This document shows, in pieces, positions 9,978 through 17,305 of a DNA stretch of 64,000 bases (position 1 is the first letter of the stretch; the number at the start of each line of letters is the position of its first letter). The stretch is from JAKLQR01 sp963753165 (GTDB lineage: Bacteria > Nitrospirota > Thermodesulfovibrionia > Thermodesulfovibrionales > SM23-35), in the NCBI GenBank assembly GCA_963753165.1, contig CAVWBP010000017.1, positions 93,435 through 157,434 on the forward strand. The letters run 5' to 3'. The notes under the pieces were generated by a model. The model saw only the letters and a program-made list of their open reading frames with translations. It did not search any database and had not been told where the DNA came from. The position numbers were made by a program, and so were the translations under genes.

Positions 9978-11507
9978 TTATATCATCTCCAGTGCTTTAA
10001 TCAAAGCCTCTGCCTTTTTCAGCGTTTCTCCATATTCCCTCTCAGGGTCTGAATCTGCGACAATTCCTGCGCCTGCCTGCACATAGGCTTTCCCCTTCTG
10101 TATGACAAATGACCGTATGACAATGTTCAAATCCATATTGCCTGAAAAACCGATATACCCTATCGAACCGGTATATGGCCCCCGCCGCACCGGCTCGAGT
10201 TCATCAATGATCTCCATGCACCTTACTTTCGGCACCCCTGTTATCGTTCCTCCGGGAAAAGTAGCCTGTATCACATCGAAACAATCTTTTTTCGCAACGA
10301 AATTCCCCGTAATATTTGAGACTATATGAATGACATGGGAATAATCTTCCGTGATCATGAGTTCGTCAACTCTCACGCTCCCGTACTCCGATACCCTCCC
10401 GATGTCATTTCGTTCAAGATCTATAAGCATGATATGCTCTGCCCTCTCTTTTTCATTGAGAAGCAGTTCCCTGCGTAAGTTTTCATCTTCTGTCCTGTCT
10501 CTTCCACGGGGACGGGTGCCTGCGATAGGCCGTGTTTCAATCAGACCGTTCTTTGTTCTCACGAGTCTTTCCGGAGAAGAACTCACTATCTGGTAATCAC
10601 CGAAATGCATGAATGCTGCAAAAGGAGAAGGATTGATCTTCCTCAGTGTTTTATATAATTTCCATGGATTCATGCCCCTGACCTGCGCAGATACTCTCTG
10701 TGAGATGTTTGCCTGAAAAATATCGCCCGCGGCTATATATTCTTTGGCCCTGCAAACCATATCCATGTATACGCGTTTTTTCATTTCATGGATGATCTCG
10801 ATGCCGTTGCTGCGATGTATTTTCATCTGTAATTCGGGGGAATCGCATCTTATGATGTTTTTCCTGTCCTCTTTTTCCGCCGTTACTCCCGTGAAGCGGG
10901 ATAATCTATCATAAATATCCTCTACTTCATCTTCCGTTTTCTCGTATTGTTCATTCCAGTCTATTGACGGTGCATGGAAAAGCATTTCGTGAACACCGGG
11001 ACATACTATAATCCAGCATTTTTTCTCTTCATGGTCAAATGAGAGAAGCTTATTACAGACAAAAAAATGAGCATCAGGAAGATGAGTATCGTCTACTGCA
11101 TTTGCGGGGAGTTGTTCCAGGTACTGTGCGAAATCGTAACTGAGAAGCCCGGTAATTCCTCCCTGGAACGGAGGAAGATGCTCCCACATCTTCTGACTGT
11201 ACGAAGAAACGAGCATTTTGAGTATGCCCAGGGGGTCGCCCCGATATTCCTTCTTGTTTACAGAAGACGACAGTTCACTTACTCCGTTCTTTGCGCGGAA
11301 AACCAGACATGGATCGAGGCCGATAAAAGAATACCGTGCAATCTTTGCCGGACCTTTTACGCTTTCCAGCAAGAAGCTGTTCTCCGAGTACAATGCCTCA
11401 TACACTTCATATGGCGCAGAATACGGCAGTTCTCTGTAAAGGGGATAGATACTCCCTTGCCTGATATTTTCGAGAAAATCTTTTTTAGAGGGATTTACCA
11501 TAAACAC
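9978..11507 (-). CDS. trpE: anthranilate synthase component I (chorismate-binding; TrpE-type)
   Basis: Chorismate-utilising enzyme of 509 residues. The N-terminus has FLLESVKGPAKIARYSFIG, which resembles the tryptophan-feedback motif of TrpE. The C-terminal catalytic domain shows FAAFMHFGDYQIVSSSPERL, RPIAGTRPRGRDRTEDE, GGTITGVPKVRCMEIIDELE and QAGAGIVADSDPE. The Ala in PIAGT favours anthranilate synthase; aminodeoxychorismate synthases usually have Lys there (PIKGT). No trpG or other trp gene is adjacent, so a PabB role cannot be excluded. The start may be MFMVNPS or, two codons in, MVNPS. It converges on the GTPase gene with only 2 nt between stops. Confidence 0.8.
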   Translation of the reverse strand: MFMVNPSKKDFLENIRQGSIYPLYRELPYSAPYEVYEALYSENSFLLESVKGPAKIARYSFIGLDPCLVFRAKNGVSELSSSVNKKEYRGDPLGILKMLVSSYSQKMWEHLPPFQGGITGLLSYDFAQYLEQLPANAVDDTHLPDAHFFVCNKLLSFDHEEKKCWIIVCPGVHEMLFHAPSIDWNEQYEKTEDEVEDIYDRLSRFTGVTAEKEDRKNIIRCDSPELQMKIHRSNGIEIIHEMKKRVYMDMVCRAKEYIAAGDIFQANISQRVSAQVRGMNPWKLYKTLRKINPSPFAAFMHFGDYQIVSSSPERLVRTKNGLIETRPIAGTRPRGRDRTEDENLRRELLLNEKERAEHIMLIDLERNDIGRVSEYGSVRVDELMITEDYSHVIHIVSNITGNFVAKKDCFDVIQATFPGGTITGVPKVRCMEIIDELEPVRRGPYTGSIGYIGFSGNMDLNIVIRSFVIQKGKAYVQAGAGIVADSDPEREYGETLKKAEALIKALEMI

Positions 11508-11857
11508 GGGGATTCCAATATGGAACCGATAGGCCTATTATATATCATTTATTCTTCACCGTAGGAATACGCCCTTCTTCGCAAGGCAGAAAGGATGTTG
11601 TTCCCCCTATTACTGACCCTTAAACAGCAGCCGGCAAACGGAGTCAGGTTTCTGGAGGCTTTTTTGCCGAGTTTCCGTATATTTTCGTAGTAATATTACT
11701 ACAGTGCAACCTTATGAATTATTACACAATAATTGGTATTTGACTAATAGACAGTCTTTCAATTCTTGTGTTAGTTTTTATAGAGAAGGTAATTGTTAGA
11801 GACAAATTTATCAAATAAAGACTTTAATTTTTCACACATGAGAAAGGAGACCGCTTG
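11508..11857. other. intergenic region between divergent trpE and PilZ genes
   Basis: About 350 bp with no credible reading frame. The only clear structure is a perfect 16-bp palindrome at 11687-11702, listed separately. The right part is AT-rich and presumably carries the PilZ promoter. Confidence 0.5.
11687..11702. promoter_or_regulatory. perfect 16-bp palindrome, possible operator
   Basis: The sequence gtagtaatattactac is identical to its own reverse complement. It lies about 155 bp upstream of the PilZ gene and 180 bp upstream of trpE, between divergent genes. It is too short and A/T-rich to be a terminator, and its form suits a dimeric regulator. No regulator is known for it. Confidence 0.3.
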
Positions 11858-12238
11858 ATGATAAGGTTGGAGTGTCCGGTATGTAAAAAAGACTCTTATA
11901 CCGCATCGGTAGAATCTTTCAGGCCCTGCCCTTATTGTGGAATTCTTTTCAGCGGTATTTCGTGCCTGGATAAAAGGAAAGAATCCCGGACAACAAAAAA
12001 TATACCCTTTGTCTTTTCTCATATGGGTTTAGACCTTACTGCGACTATTGCAAATTTCTCCAAGCAGGGACTTTCCCTGAGAATATCCGGCAAACCAGCC
12101 CTTTCAATCGGAGATATTGTTGACCTCAATATTCGTTCTTTTCACGGTAAGGCACGGGTCATGTGGGTGAATCCTCTTTCTGATATGTCCATGGCCGGAT
12201 TCAGAATACTGGAACAGACTACGAATTCTTTTTTTTGA
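11858..12238 (+). CDS. zinc-ribbon PilZ-like domain protein
   Basis: A 126-residue protein. A short N-terminal zinc ribbon has paired cysteines (CPVCKK and CPYCG, about 6-28). The C-terminal half (about 55-125) looks like a PilZ beta-barrel, with NFSKQGLSLRI in place of the usual NxSxxG and a late ARVMWVNPLSDMSMAGFRI strand. The arginine-rich RxxxR arm that binds c-di-GMP is not evident, so binding is uncertain. The ATG at 11858 follows AAGGAG with 8-nt spacing; an adjacent TTG is less likely. It converges on pyrF with 2 nt between genes. Confidence 0.65.
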   Translation: MIRLECPVCKKDSYTASVESFRPCPYCGILFSGISCLDKRKESRTTKNIPFVFSHMGLDLTATIANFSKQGLSLRISGKPALSIGDIVDLNIRSFHGKARVMWVNPLSDMSMAGFRILEQTTNSFF

Positions 12239-12240
12239 AG

Positions 12241-12972
12241 TCAGGCTGAAAGTATTTCGAGGTTGATCAATTCTATAACATTTAAGGGGTTGTTCTGCTG
12301 GAGTATAGCCCTTCCCATAACAAGATAATCCGCACCTTCCCTGATTGCCTCTTTCGGTGTCATAGTCCTGTTCTGATCATCAGGCGGCGACCATGAAGGC
12401 CTGATTCCGGGCGTTACGATGAGAAACCCGCTGCCGCAGGAGTTCCTTATTGCCTCAACTTCCCTCGCAGAGGATACAACACCATCGAGACCTGCCTTCT
12501 GGGAGAGTGCGGCAAGATGTTTGACGTGAGTCCTCATGCCGTATTGAATTCCGAGTTCATCTCTGAGCATCTCCCTTGAGAGACTGGTCAGTACTGTTAC
12601 CCCAAGGATCTTCGGACGTTCAATATTCTCTTTCAGGCACGTCTGGACAACACTGTCACTGCATTTTTTCATCATGTCAAAACCGCCCGATGCATGAACG
12701 TTGAACATATATACTCCCATCCTGGTTGCCATGATAGCGGCTTTCGAAACAGTGGTTGGAATATCATGGAATTTGAGGTCGAGGAAAACTTTCCTGTCCC
12801 TCCTGTGAATCTCCTCGACAATCCTGGGGCCGGCTGAAAGAAAGAGTTCGAGTCCTACCTTGAAGATGCTGATATGATCATGAAATTTATCTACAAGATC
12901 AAGCGCATGTTCGTATTCGTGAACATCAAGCGCAAGTATCAGTTTTCCTTTTCCATCCCCCGAATCGCTCAT
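12241..12972 (-). CDS. pyrF: orotidine 5'-phosphate decarboxylase
   Basis: Makes UMP from OMP in pyrimidine biosynthesis. The 243-residue protein shows the catalytic Asp/Lys array in FLDLKFHDIPTTV, with LALDVHEYEHALDLVD at the N-terminus and VTPGIRPSW and GADYLVMGRAI as phosphate-binding loops. The start overlaps the dcd stop (ATGA), so the two nucleotide-metabolism genes are translationally coupled. Confidence 0.95.
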   Translation of the reverse strand: MSDSGDGKGKLILALDVHEYEHALDLVDKFHDHISIFKVGLELFLSAGPRIVEEIHRRDRKVFLDLKFHDIPTTVSKAAIMATRMGVYMFNVHASGGFDMMKKCSDSVVQTCLKENIERPKILGVTVLTSLSREMLRDELGIQYGMRTHVKHLAALSQKAGLDGVVSSAREVEAIRNSCGSGFLIVTPGIRPSWSPPDDQNRTMTPKEAIREGADYLVMGRAILQQNNPLNVIELINLEILSA

Positions 12973-13517
12973 ATTTTTGCCGTTGTTATGCCTTTTTGCG
13001 CCTGATATTTCCCCGCCTTGTCTGCATAAGATTTTTCACACACTTCAGCCCCCCTGAGGAAAAGCACCTGCGCTATTCCTTCGTGTGCATATATCTTGAC
13101 AGGCAGCGGTGCGGTATTCGATATCTCGATGGTCACATACCCTTCCCATTCAGGCTCCAGGGGGGTGACATTCACGACAACTCCGCATCTCGCATAGGTC
13201 GATTTTCCGAGACATATCACCAGGACATCTCTGGGGATCTTGAAATATTCGACTGAGCGTCCGAGGACAAAGGAGTTCGGGGGGATGATACAAACGCTGC
13301 CTTTGAAGTCGGTGAAACTGCCCTGATCGAGGTTCTTCGGGTCGATAACCCCGGAATTCGACCCTGAGAATATCTTGAATTCGTCTGCGACACGCATATC
13401 ATACCCGTAGGAACTGATCCCATACGAAATAATACCCTTTCCTGTCTGATCCTTTTGAAAAGGTTGGATCATCCCCTTTTCAGCCATCTCTCTTATCCAT
13501 CGATCGTTTTCTATCAT
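12969..13517 (-). CDS. dcd: dCTP deaminase
   Basis: Deaminates dCTP to dUTP for thymidylate synthesis. The 182-residue length is normal. Recognisable segments are DRWIREMAEKGMIQPF, KSTYARCGVVVNVTPLEPEWEG and EISNTAPLPVKIYAHEGIAQV; the Glu in the last block is the catalytic region of the trimeric dCTP deaminase/dUTPase fold. It lies upstream of, and overlaps, pyrF. The 187 bp between it and hypC contain nothing I recognise. Confidence 0.93.
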   Translation of the reverse strand: MIENDRWIREMAEKGMIQPFQKDQTGKGIISYGISSYGYDMRVADEFKIFSGSNSGVIDPKNLDQGSFTDFKGSVCIIPPNSFVLGRSVEYFKIPRDVLVICLGKSTYARCGVVVNVTPLEPEWEGYVTIEISNTAPLPVKIYAHEGIAQVLFLRGAEVCEKSYADKAGKYQAQKGITTAKI

Positions 13518-13704
13518 TCTCCAGTCCCTTTTGTCCGTGCTAATTTCCTTTCTCGGAGCAGCAGTCGCTGTTCCCTGTGCATTATGTAAGAAAATTCCAT
13601 GAAGGAGATTACCATAAAGGGAATGGTCAAGACAAGAACGTCATGAGAGACTCAGGATTGCGTGCCTGAAAGCAGTGTTCGTTAAAACGGAGAAAAATAA
13701 AATA

Positions 13705-14001
13705 TCAGGAGGCTGCGACTTTTTTCCGTGTTCTCTTTTTGGTCTTCTTTTCCGCCACCGGAAGACCTGACTCCTGTTCATTCAATATTTCGAGATACTG
13801 ATCGAAAAGCTTAAGCGTCTCTTTTGCGACATCTTCCTGAAGTTTCTGGATTGCAAAGCCGGCATGCACAAGCACATAGTCTCCGATCTTCAAAGGCTCC
13901 TCGATAAGAAGGAGGCTAATCTCACGCTGTGCGCCGTATACGTCGATTGTAGCCCTTGAGTCATCAATTTGAATGATCTTTGACGGAATTCCCAGACACA
14001 T
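13705..14001 (-). CDS. hypC: HypC/HupF hydrogenase maturation chaperone
   Basis: Small chaperone that, with HypD, assembles the Fe(CN)2CO unit of NiFe hydrogenases. The essential N-terminal Cys is in MCLGIPSKI, and DYVLVHAGFAIQKL is the second family signature. I chose the start giving MCLG, preceded by a GGGGGG ribosome site; a GTG two codons upstream would bury the Cys. A Lys/Arg-rich tail (KKTKKRTRKK) extends beyond the usual 75-90 residues. No other hyp or hydrogenase gene is in the window. Confidence 0.9.
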   Translation of the reverse strand: MCLGIPSKIIQIDDSRATIDVYGAQREISLLLIEEPLKIGDYVLVHAGFAIQKLQEDVAKETLKLFDQYLEILNEQESGLPVAEKKTKKRTRKKVAAS

Positions 14002-14222
14002 ATTCACTACCCCCCGATAAAATCATTTTCTTTCTTTTAATAGTATAACACATCAAATACTCTGTTGCGCCATTACTTTCTTTACGGAATGTATCAAGAA
14101 AATATCTATATATCACGCCTTTTTTATCCAGATTATCTATTGGATTTATAGGTTTTTAATTGCCGATAATAAAAAAGATGCGAGGGGTGATATTGTTTGA
14201 TATTTTTAAAACTAACATTATT

Positions 14223-14693
14223 ATGAAGAGAATGATTGCTTCTCCATGGTCGTACAGGATTGTCCGTTTCATTATCGGAGCGATATTCATCTATGCAGGC
14301 TCAGTGAAACTCATTGATCCGAAAACGTTTGCACATTCAATATCGACCTATGGGCTTGTTCCGGAAATTCTTCTCGCGCCGGTAGCAATCGGTCTTCCCG
14401 CACTTGAAGTCCTTGCAGGAATCGGCCTTATATTCAATATCCGGGGCAGCCTCACGGTGATTTTCAGCATGCTCGTCATGTTTGTCGTCGTCCTCTGGTA
14501 CGGCATTCTTAAGGATATGAACATAGACTGCGGATGTTTCACTCCTGAAGAAATTTTCGAGCAGAACAGCCTGCAAAAAGCTTTGTACCGCGATCTGGTC
14601 ATGATTGGAGCTGTCCTCTATATGTATCTTTATCGGTATACACAGTCACAGCGAAGATTAAGCCATAGTTCATGGCTCTTAAAAATACTCTAA
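14223..14693 (+). CDS. MauE/DoxX-like redox-associated membrane protein
   Basis: Four-helix membrane protein of the DoxX/MauE group. Residues 10-35 contain RFIIGAIFIYAGSVKLIDP, a typical opening. A conserved CGC motif (IDCGCF) lies in the loop before the last helix and is the feature linking MauE-like proteins to thiol or quinone chemistry. The start is uncertain: ATG at 14223 gives the cleanest N-terminus, while upstream in-frame ATG 14178 and TTGs at 14160 and 14193 also exist, the last with a GAGGGG ahead of it. The rhodanese gene follows after 16 bp, so the two probably form a thiol or sulfur-transfer operon. Confidence 0.75.
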   Translation: MKRMIASPWSYRIVRFIIGAIFIYAGSVKLIDPKTFAHSISTYGLVPEILLAPVAIGLPALEVLAGIGLIFNIRGSLTVIFSMLVMFVVVLWYGILKDMNIDCGCFTPEEIFEQNSLQKALYRDLVMIGAVLYMYLYRYTQSQRRLSHSSWLLKIL

Positions 14694-14709
14694 GGAGGTA
14701 GTACCTGTT

Positions 14710-15222
14710 ATGTTGAAATTCAGGGTTATTCTTATGTTACTCGTCACCAGTATCTTTCTTGCGACAACTGCGGTGAATAGTCATGCGTTATGGGGTACAA
14801 AAGAACTGGATACGGAAAAATCCGCGGTGAAACTGTCAAGGGAAGTGACACGCGGAGGATATGATATCGTTTCGACCGAAGAATTAAAAAAGTGGAGTGA
14901 TGAGAAAAAAAGCATGCTCATTATCGATACTATGCCGTATGAAGACAGTTACAAGAAGGAACATGTGCCGGGCGCAGTACAGTTCGAATTCCCTATACCG
15001 GAAGTCACCTCGCTTGATGACAAGACCAAAGAAGCATTCCTCAAAATGCTTGGTCCGGATAAAGACCGTACCATAGTCGTTTACTGCGGGTTTGTGAAAT
15101 GTACACGCAGTCATAATGGCGCAATGTGGGCAGTGAAACTCGGATACAAGAATGTCTACCGCTATCCTGGCGGGATAAAAGCATGGAAAGAGGCCGATTA
15201 TCCGGTAGACAAAGCAAAATAA
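14710..15222 (+). CDS. exported rhodanese-domain protein
   Basis: A 170-residue protein with a signal peptide (about residues 1-27) and one rhodanese domain, expected to act on persulfide sulfur in the periplasm. Key segments are LIIDTMPYEDSYKKEHVPGA, the active-site loop VVYCGFVKCTRSH with two cysteines, and NVYRYPGGIKAWKE. The second Cys in the loop could allow disulfide chemistry. AGGAGG lies 10 nt upstream of the ATG. A strong terminator follows. Confidence 0.85.
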   Translation: MLKFRVILMLLVTSIFLATTAVNSHALWGTKELDTEKSAVKLSREVTRGGYDIVSTEELKKWSDEKKSMLIIDTMPYEDSYKKEHVPGAVQFEFPIPEVTSLDDKTKEAFLKMLGPDKDRTIVVYCGFVKCTRSHNGAMWAVKLGYKNVYRYPGGIKAWKEADYPVDKAK

Positions 15223-15240
15223 ACTCCTCCATTTCATTTA

Positions 15241-15292
15241 AAAAACAGGCAGGGGGTGTTCACAGAAAGTGACCACCCCCTGCCTGTTTTTC
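15241..15292. terminator. intrinsic terminator after rhodanese gene
   Basis: A perfect 18-bp inverted repeat (15241-15258 with 15274-15291) encloses a 15-nt loop that can itself pair. It runs from an A tract to a T tract, so it should terminate in both directions. Confidence 0.9.
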
Positions 15293-15374
15293 CCCCTCAA
15301 GAAACTTATACCAATTTATATTTTATCCTCCGTTTGCTACAATAAGAGCAGTCAAATTTCCTGACTTGAAAGAT

Positions 15375-16115
15375 ATGAAAAATCACATCAAGGCATTCCA
15401 GCTTTCCCTCCTTGTGCATATTCTGATTATCCTTTCTCTGCTCACCGTCAGCACTCGCCTGATGATAAGAGAAACGGTCATGGTTGTTGACTTATCAACC
15501 CTGGATGTTCCGGAGAAAGGGACTCAGAACCACATGTATACTTCTTCAGAAAAAATACTCAGGAACACAGCGAACACCAGACAGGAAAATCTCATACAAC
15601 CATCAAGGCCTGAACTGCCACTGCAAGGTATTCCACAAAAAACAGTCGTGGAATATACAAAATCGCCAAGCAGAGAAACACTGCCTGTAACTTCCCCGGA
15701 GGAAAAACCAGAGAATGGGTCGACCAGCAAACTGCCTCACTCTGCCGATTTCTCTGCATTCGCAAGCGGAGTTCTTCTCTCAGGGAATGATGAAGGGGAA
15801 AAATCAGCTTCACAGGATATACCGGTCCCCCCATATACGCTTTATGTTAAGAATAACTTTCTCTATATCCGTGATTTAATCCAGAAAAACATTACATATC
15901 CCATGTTTGCACGCCATATGGGCTGGCAGGGGAAAGTGACCGTTTCATTCCTCATTCTGAGTGACGGACGTATCAGTGACATCAAGGTCAAACAAAGCTC
16001 AGGGAAAGACATTCTCGACAAAAATGCAGTGGAAACAGTCAAGAGGGCCTCACCCTTCCCTCCTCCTCCGGTCAAGGCGGAGATTACTGTTCCGGTCGTT
16101 TACGCATTACATTGA
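15375..16115 (+). CDS. TonB family energy-transducing protein
   Basis: A 246-residue TonB-like protein. An N-terminal anchor helix (AFQLSLLVHILIILSLLTV) is followed by a Ser/Pro-rich linker. The C-terminal TonB domain (about 165-246) shows YPMFARHMGWQGKVTVSF, SDGRISDIKVKQSSG and AVETVKRASPFPPPP. It would couple the proton-motive force from ExbBD to outer-membrane receptors; no exbBD or receptor is in the window. A TTG three codons upstream is an alternative start. It sits alone between a terminator and a convergent HAD gene. Confidence 0.85.
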   Translation: MKNHIKAFQLSLLVHILIILSLLTVSTRLMIRETVMVVDLSTLDVPEKGTQNHMYTSSEKILRNTANTRQENLIQPSRPELPLQGIPQKTVVEYTKSPSRETLPVTSPEEKPENGSTSKLPHSADFSAFASGVLLSGNDEGEKSASQDIPVPPYTLYVKNNFLYIRDLIQKNITYPMFARHMGWQGKVTVSFLILSDGRISDIKVKQSSGKDILDKNAVETVKRASPFPPPPVKAEITVPVVYALH

Positions 16116-16174
16116 CCGGGAGAATTTCACTGATGAAGTCAGGCATTTCCTGTAAACTTCCCGTCGAGCCCTGA

Positions 16175-16717
16175 TCATACATATCTGATAATAAATACTG
16201 GCCGTATTTCTTGGGACTTATGACTAACCGGGCTAACTCTCAGGGTAGCAGTAAGTCTTTTAGGAAAGAGAAACAGTTCAATCGCATCGATGGGAGACGC
16301 TACAAAAACTTGTGCCGCGCAGAATGTCTTTCGTGAACAGCCCTCCCTGAGACATAGAACAATTCCGAGCTTTGCTGCTCTCAGCATCCGTGAATCATTG
16401 TTTCCATTTCCAAGCGCTGCGACTCTTTCAGCGCCAAGGCCCTTTACGTAATTTTCCTTCTGTGCCGTATGATCTTCACCTTCAAGTACATGAACTATGC
16501 AATTTATTCCCTGCAGTTCTTCCCTGGCGCTTCCGAATGTATCCGAGGTTAGTATATGAATCTTCAGGTGTTGCGCAAGTTCATTGAGTTTTTCCTTAAC
16601 CCCATCCAGAATGATTCCATCCTCAGAGAGCGTCCCCGAAAAGTCAGTTACAAAATGCTCGAGTTCTAGGAGCCCATATCCCGGTATATCGATCACAAAC
16701 ACAGCGAGCACCTCCAT
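16175..16717 (-). CDS. HAD-family hydrolase, soluble P-type-ATPase-like
   Basis: A 180-residue HAD protein of the soluble P-type-ATPase-like group. Motif I reads VTDFSGTLSEDG: the nucleophile Asp is kept, but the second Asp of ordinary HAD phosphatases is Ser, as in DKTGT of P-type ATPases. ILTSDTFG is motif II and LGNGNNDSRMLRAAKLGI is the motif IV Mg site. The start MEVLAVFVID was chosen because upstream codons run into the tRNA gene. Substrate is unknown. It lies 160 bp downstream of the tRNA-Cys, on the same strand. Confidence 0.8.
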   Translation of the reverse strand: MEVLAVFVIDIPGYGLLELEHFVTDFSGTLSEDGIILDGVKEKLNELAQHLKIHILTSDTFGSAREELQGINCIVHVLEGEDHTAQKENYVKGLGAERVAALGNGNNDSRMLRAAKLGIVLCLREGCSRKTFCAAQVFVASPIDAIELFLFPKRLTATLRVSPVSHKSQEIRPVFIIRYV

Positions 16718-16876
16718 GTATTTCTCTACATTATACCCATAAATACAGATAAAGATAACCACGTCAATTTTGTCATAGGTGAAAGAACCAGTGCGCTTTT
16801 GTATGATCGATATGCCCTGCTGTTCCGAGGATTCTGTAATGGTAACGCACGATTTTCTCGTAGAAGATAAGTTTTT

Positions 16877-16971
16877 TGGAGAAGGGAAGTGGGAATCGAA
16901 CCCACCATGAGTTTTTATCGACCCATGCACTGGTTTTGCAGACCAGGTGAGGCGCCAGCCCCCTACCCCTC
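16877..16971 (-). tRNA. unusual tRNA-Cys (GCA) with tRNA-Sec-like architecture
   Basis: A 95-nt tRNA gene including encoded CCA. The acceptor stem is 8 bp (GAGGGGTA with TTCCCTTC, one U-U mismatch and one G-U). The D-stem GGGGC/GCCTC closes a 4-nt loop. The anticodon stem CTGGT/ACCAG holds loop CTGCAAA (anticodon GCA). A long variable arm pairs CATGGGT with ACTCATG over an 8-nt loop. The T-arm is GTGGG-TTCGATT-CCCAC. The discriminator is U73, the bacterial Cys identity base. The 8+5 acceptor branch, short D-loop and long variable arm are tRNA-Sec features, while anticodon and U73 are Cys features. Confidence 0.85.
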
Positions 16972-17305
16972 AGTTGAATTATTATATTTATTATATCAAT
17001 ATGTCTAATTGATAATAGCAATTACATATGAATAATTTATTCATTATATTAATGACATCGCATAATTCTATGCGTATTTTCTGATACATAGTTATTATCT
17101 ATTTTTATTATTGTTATTGAATATGTTTAAAATACAATATCAGAAACTGGGCAGCCTTAATTTAAACAATAACTTTAAATGAGGTTATTATCTTAAAGGA
17201 TTATAAGCAGATTTAGAGTGACATTGAGATAAACTAGGAAAGAAGAATGCTATTATGCAATAATTGACTAGGCATCAATACTTTAAGATATATCAGGCAT
17301 CTACT
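16972..17305. other. AT-rich intergenic region upstream of tRNA-Cys and the Fe-S/TVP38 gene
   Basis: About 330 bp, strongly AT-rich, between the divergent tRNA-Cys and Fe-S fusion genes. Two TATAAT-like hexamers lie within about 25 bp of the tRNA 5' end on the minus strand. I see no reading frame or stable hairpin. Confidence 0.4.

Noticed and set aside
9978..11507. Assignment as PabB (aminodeoxychorismate synthase)
   Set aside because: The motif is PIAGT, not the Lys-containing PIKGT of most PabB, and the YSFIG opening and 509-residue length fit TrpE better; not fully excluded.
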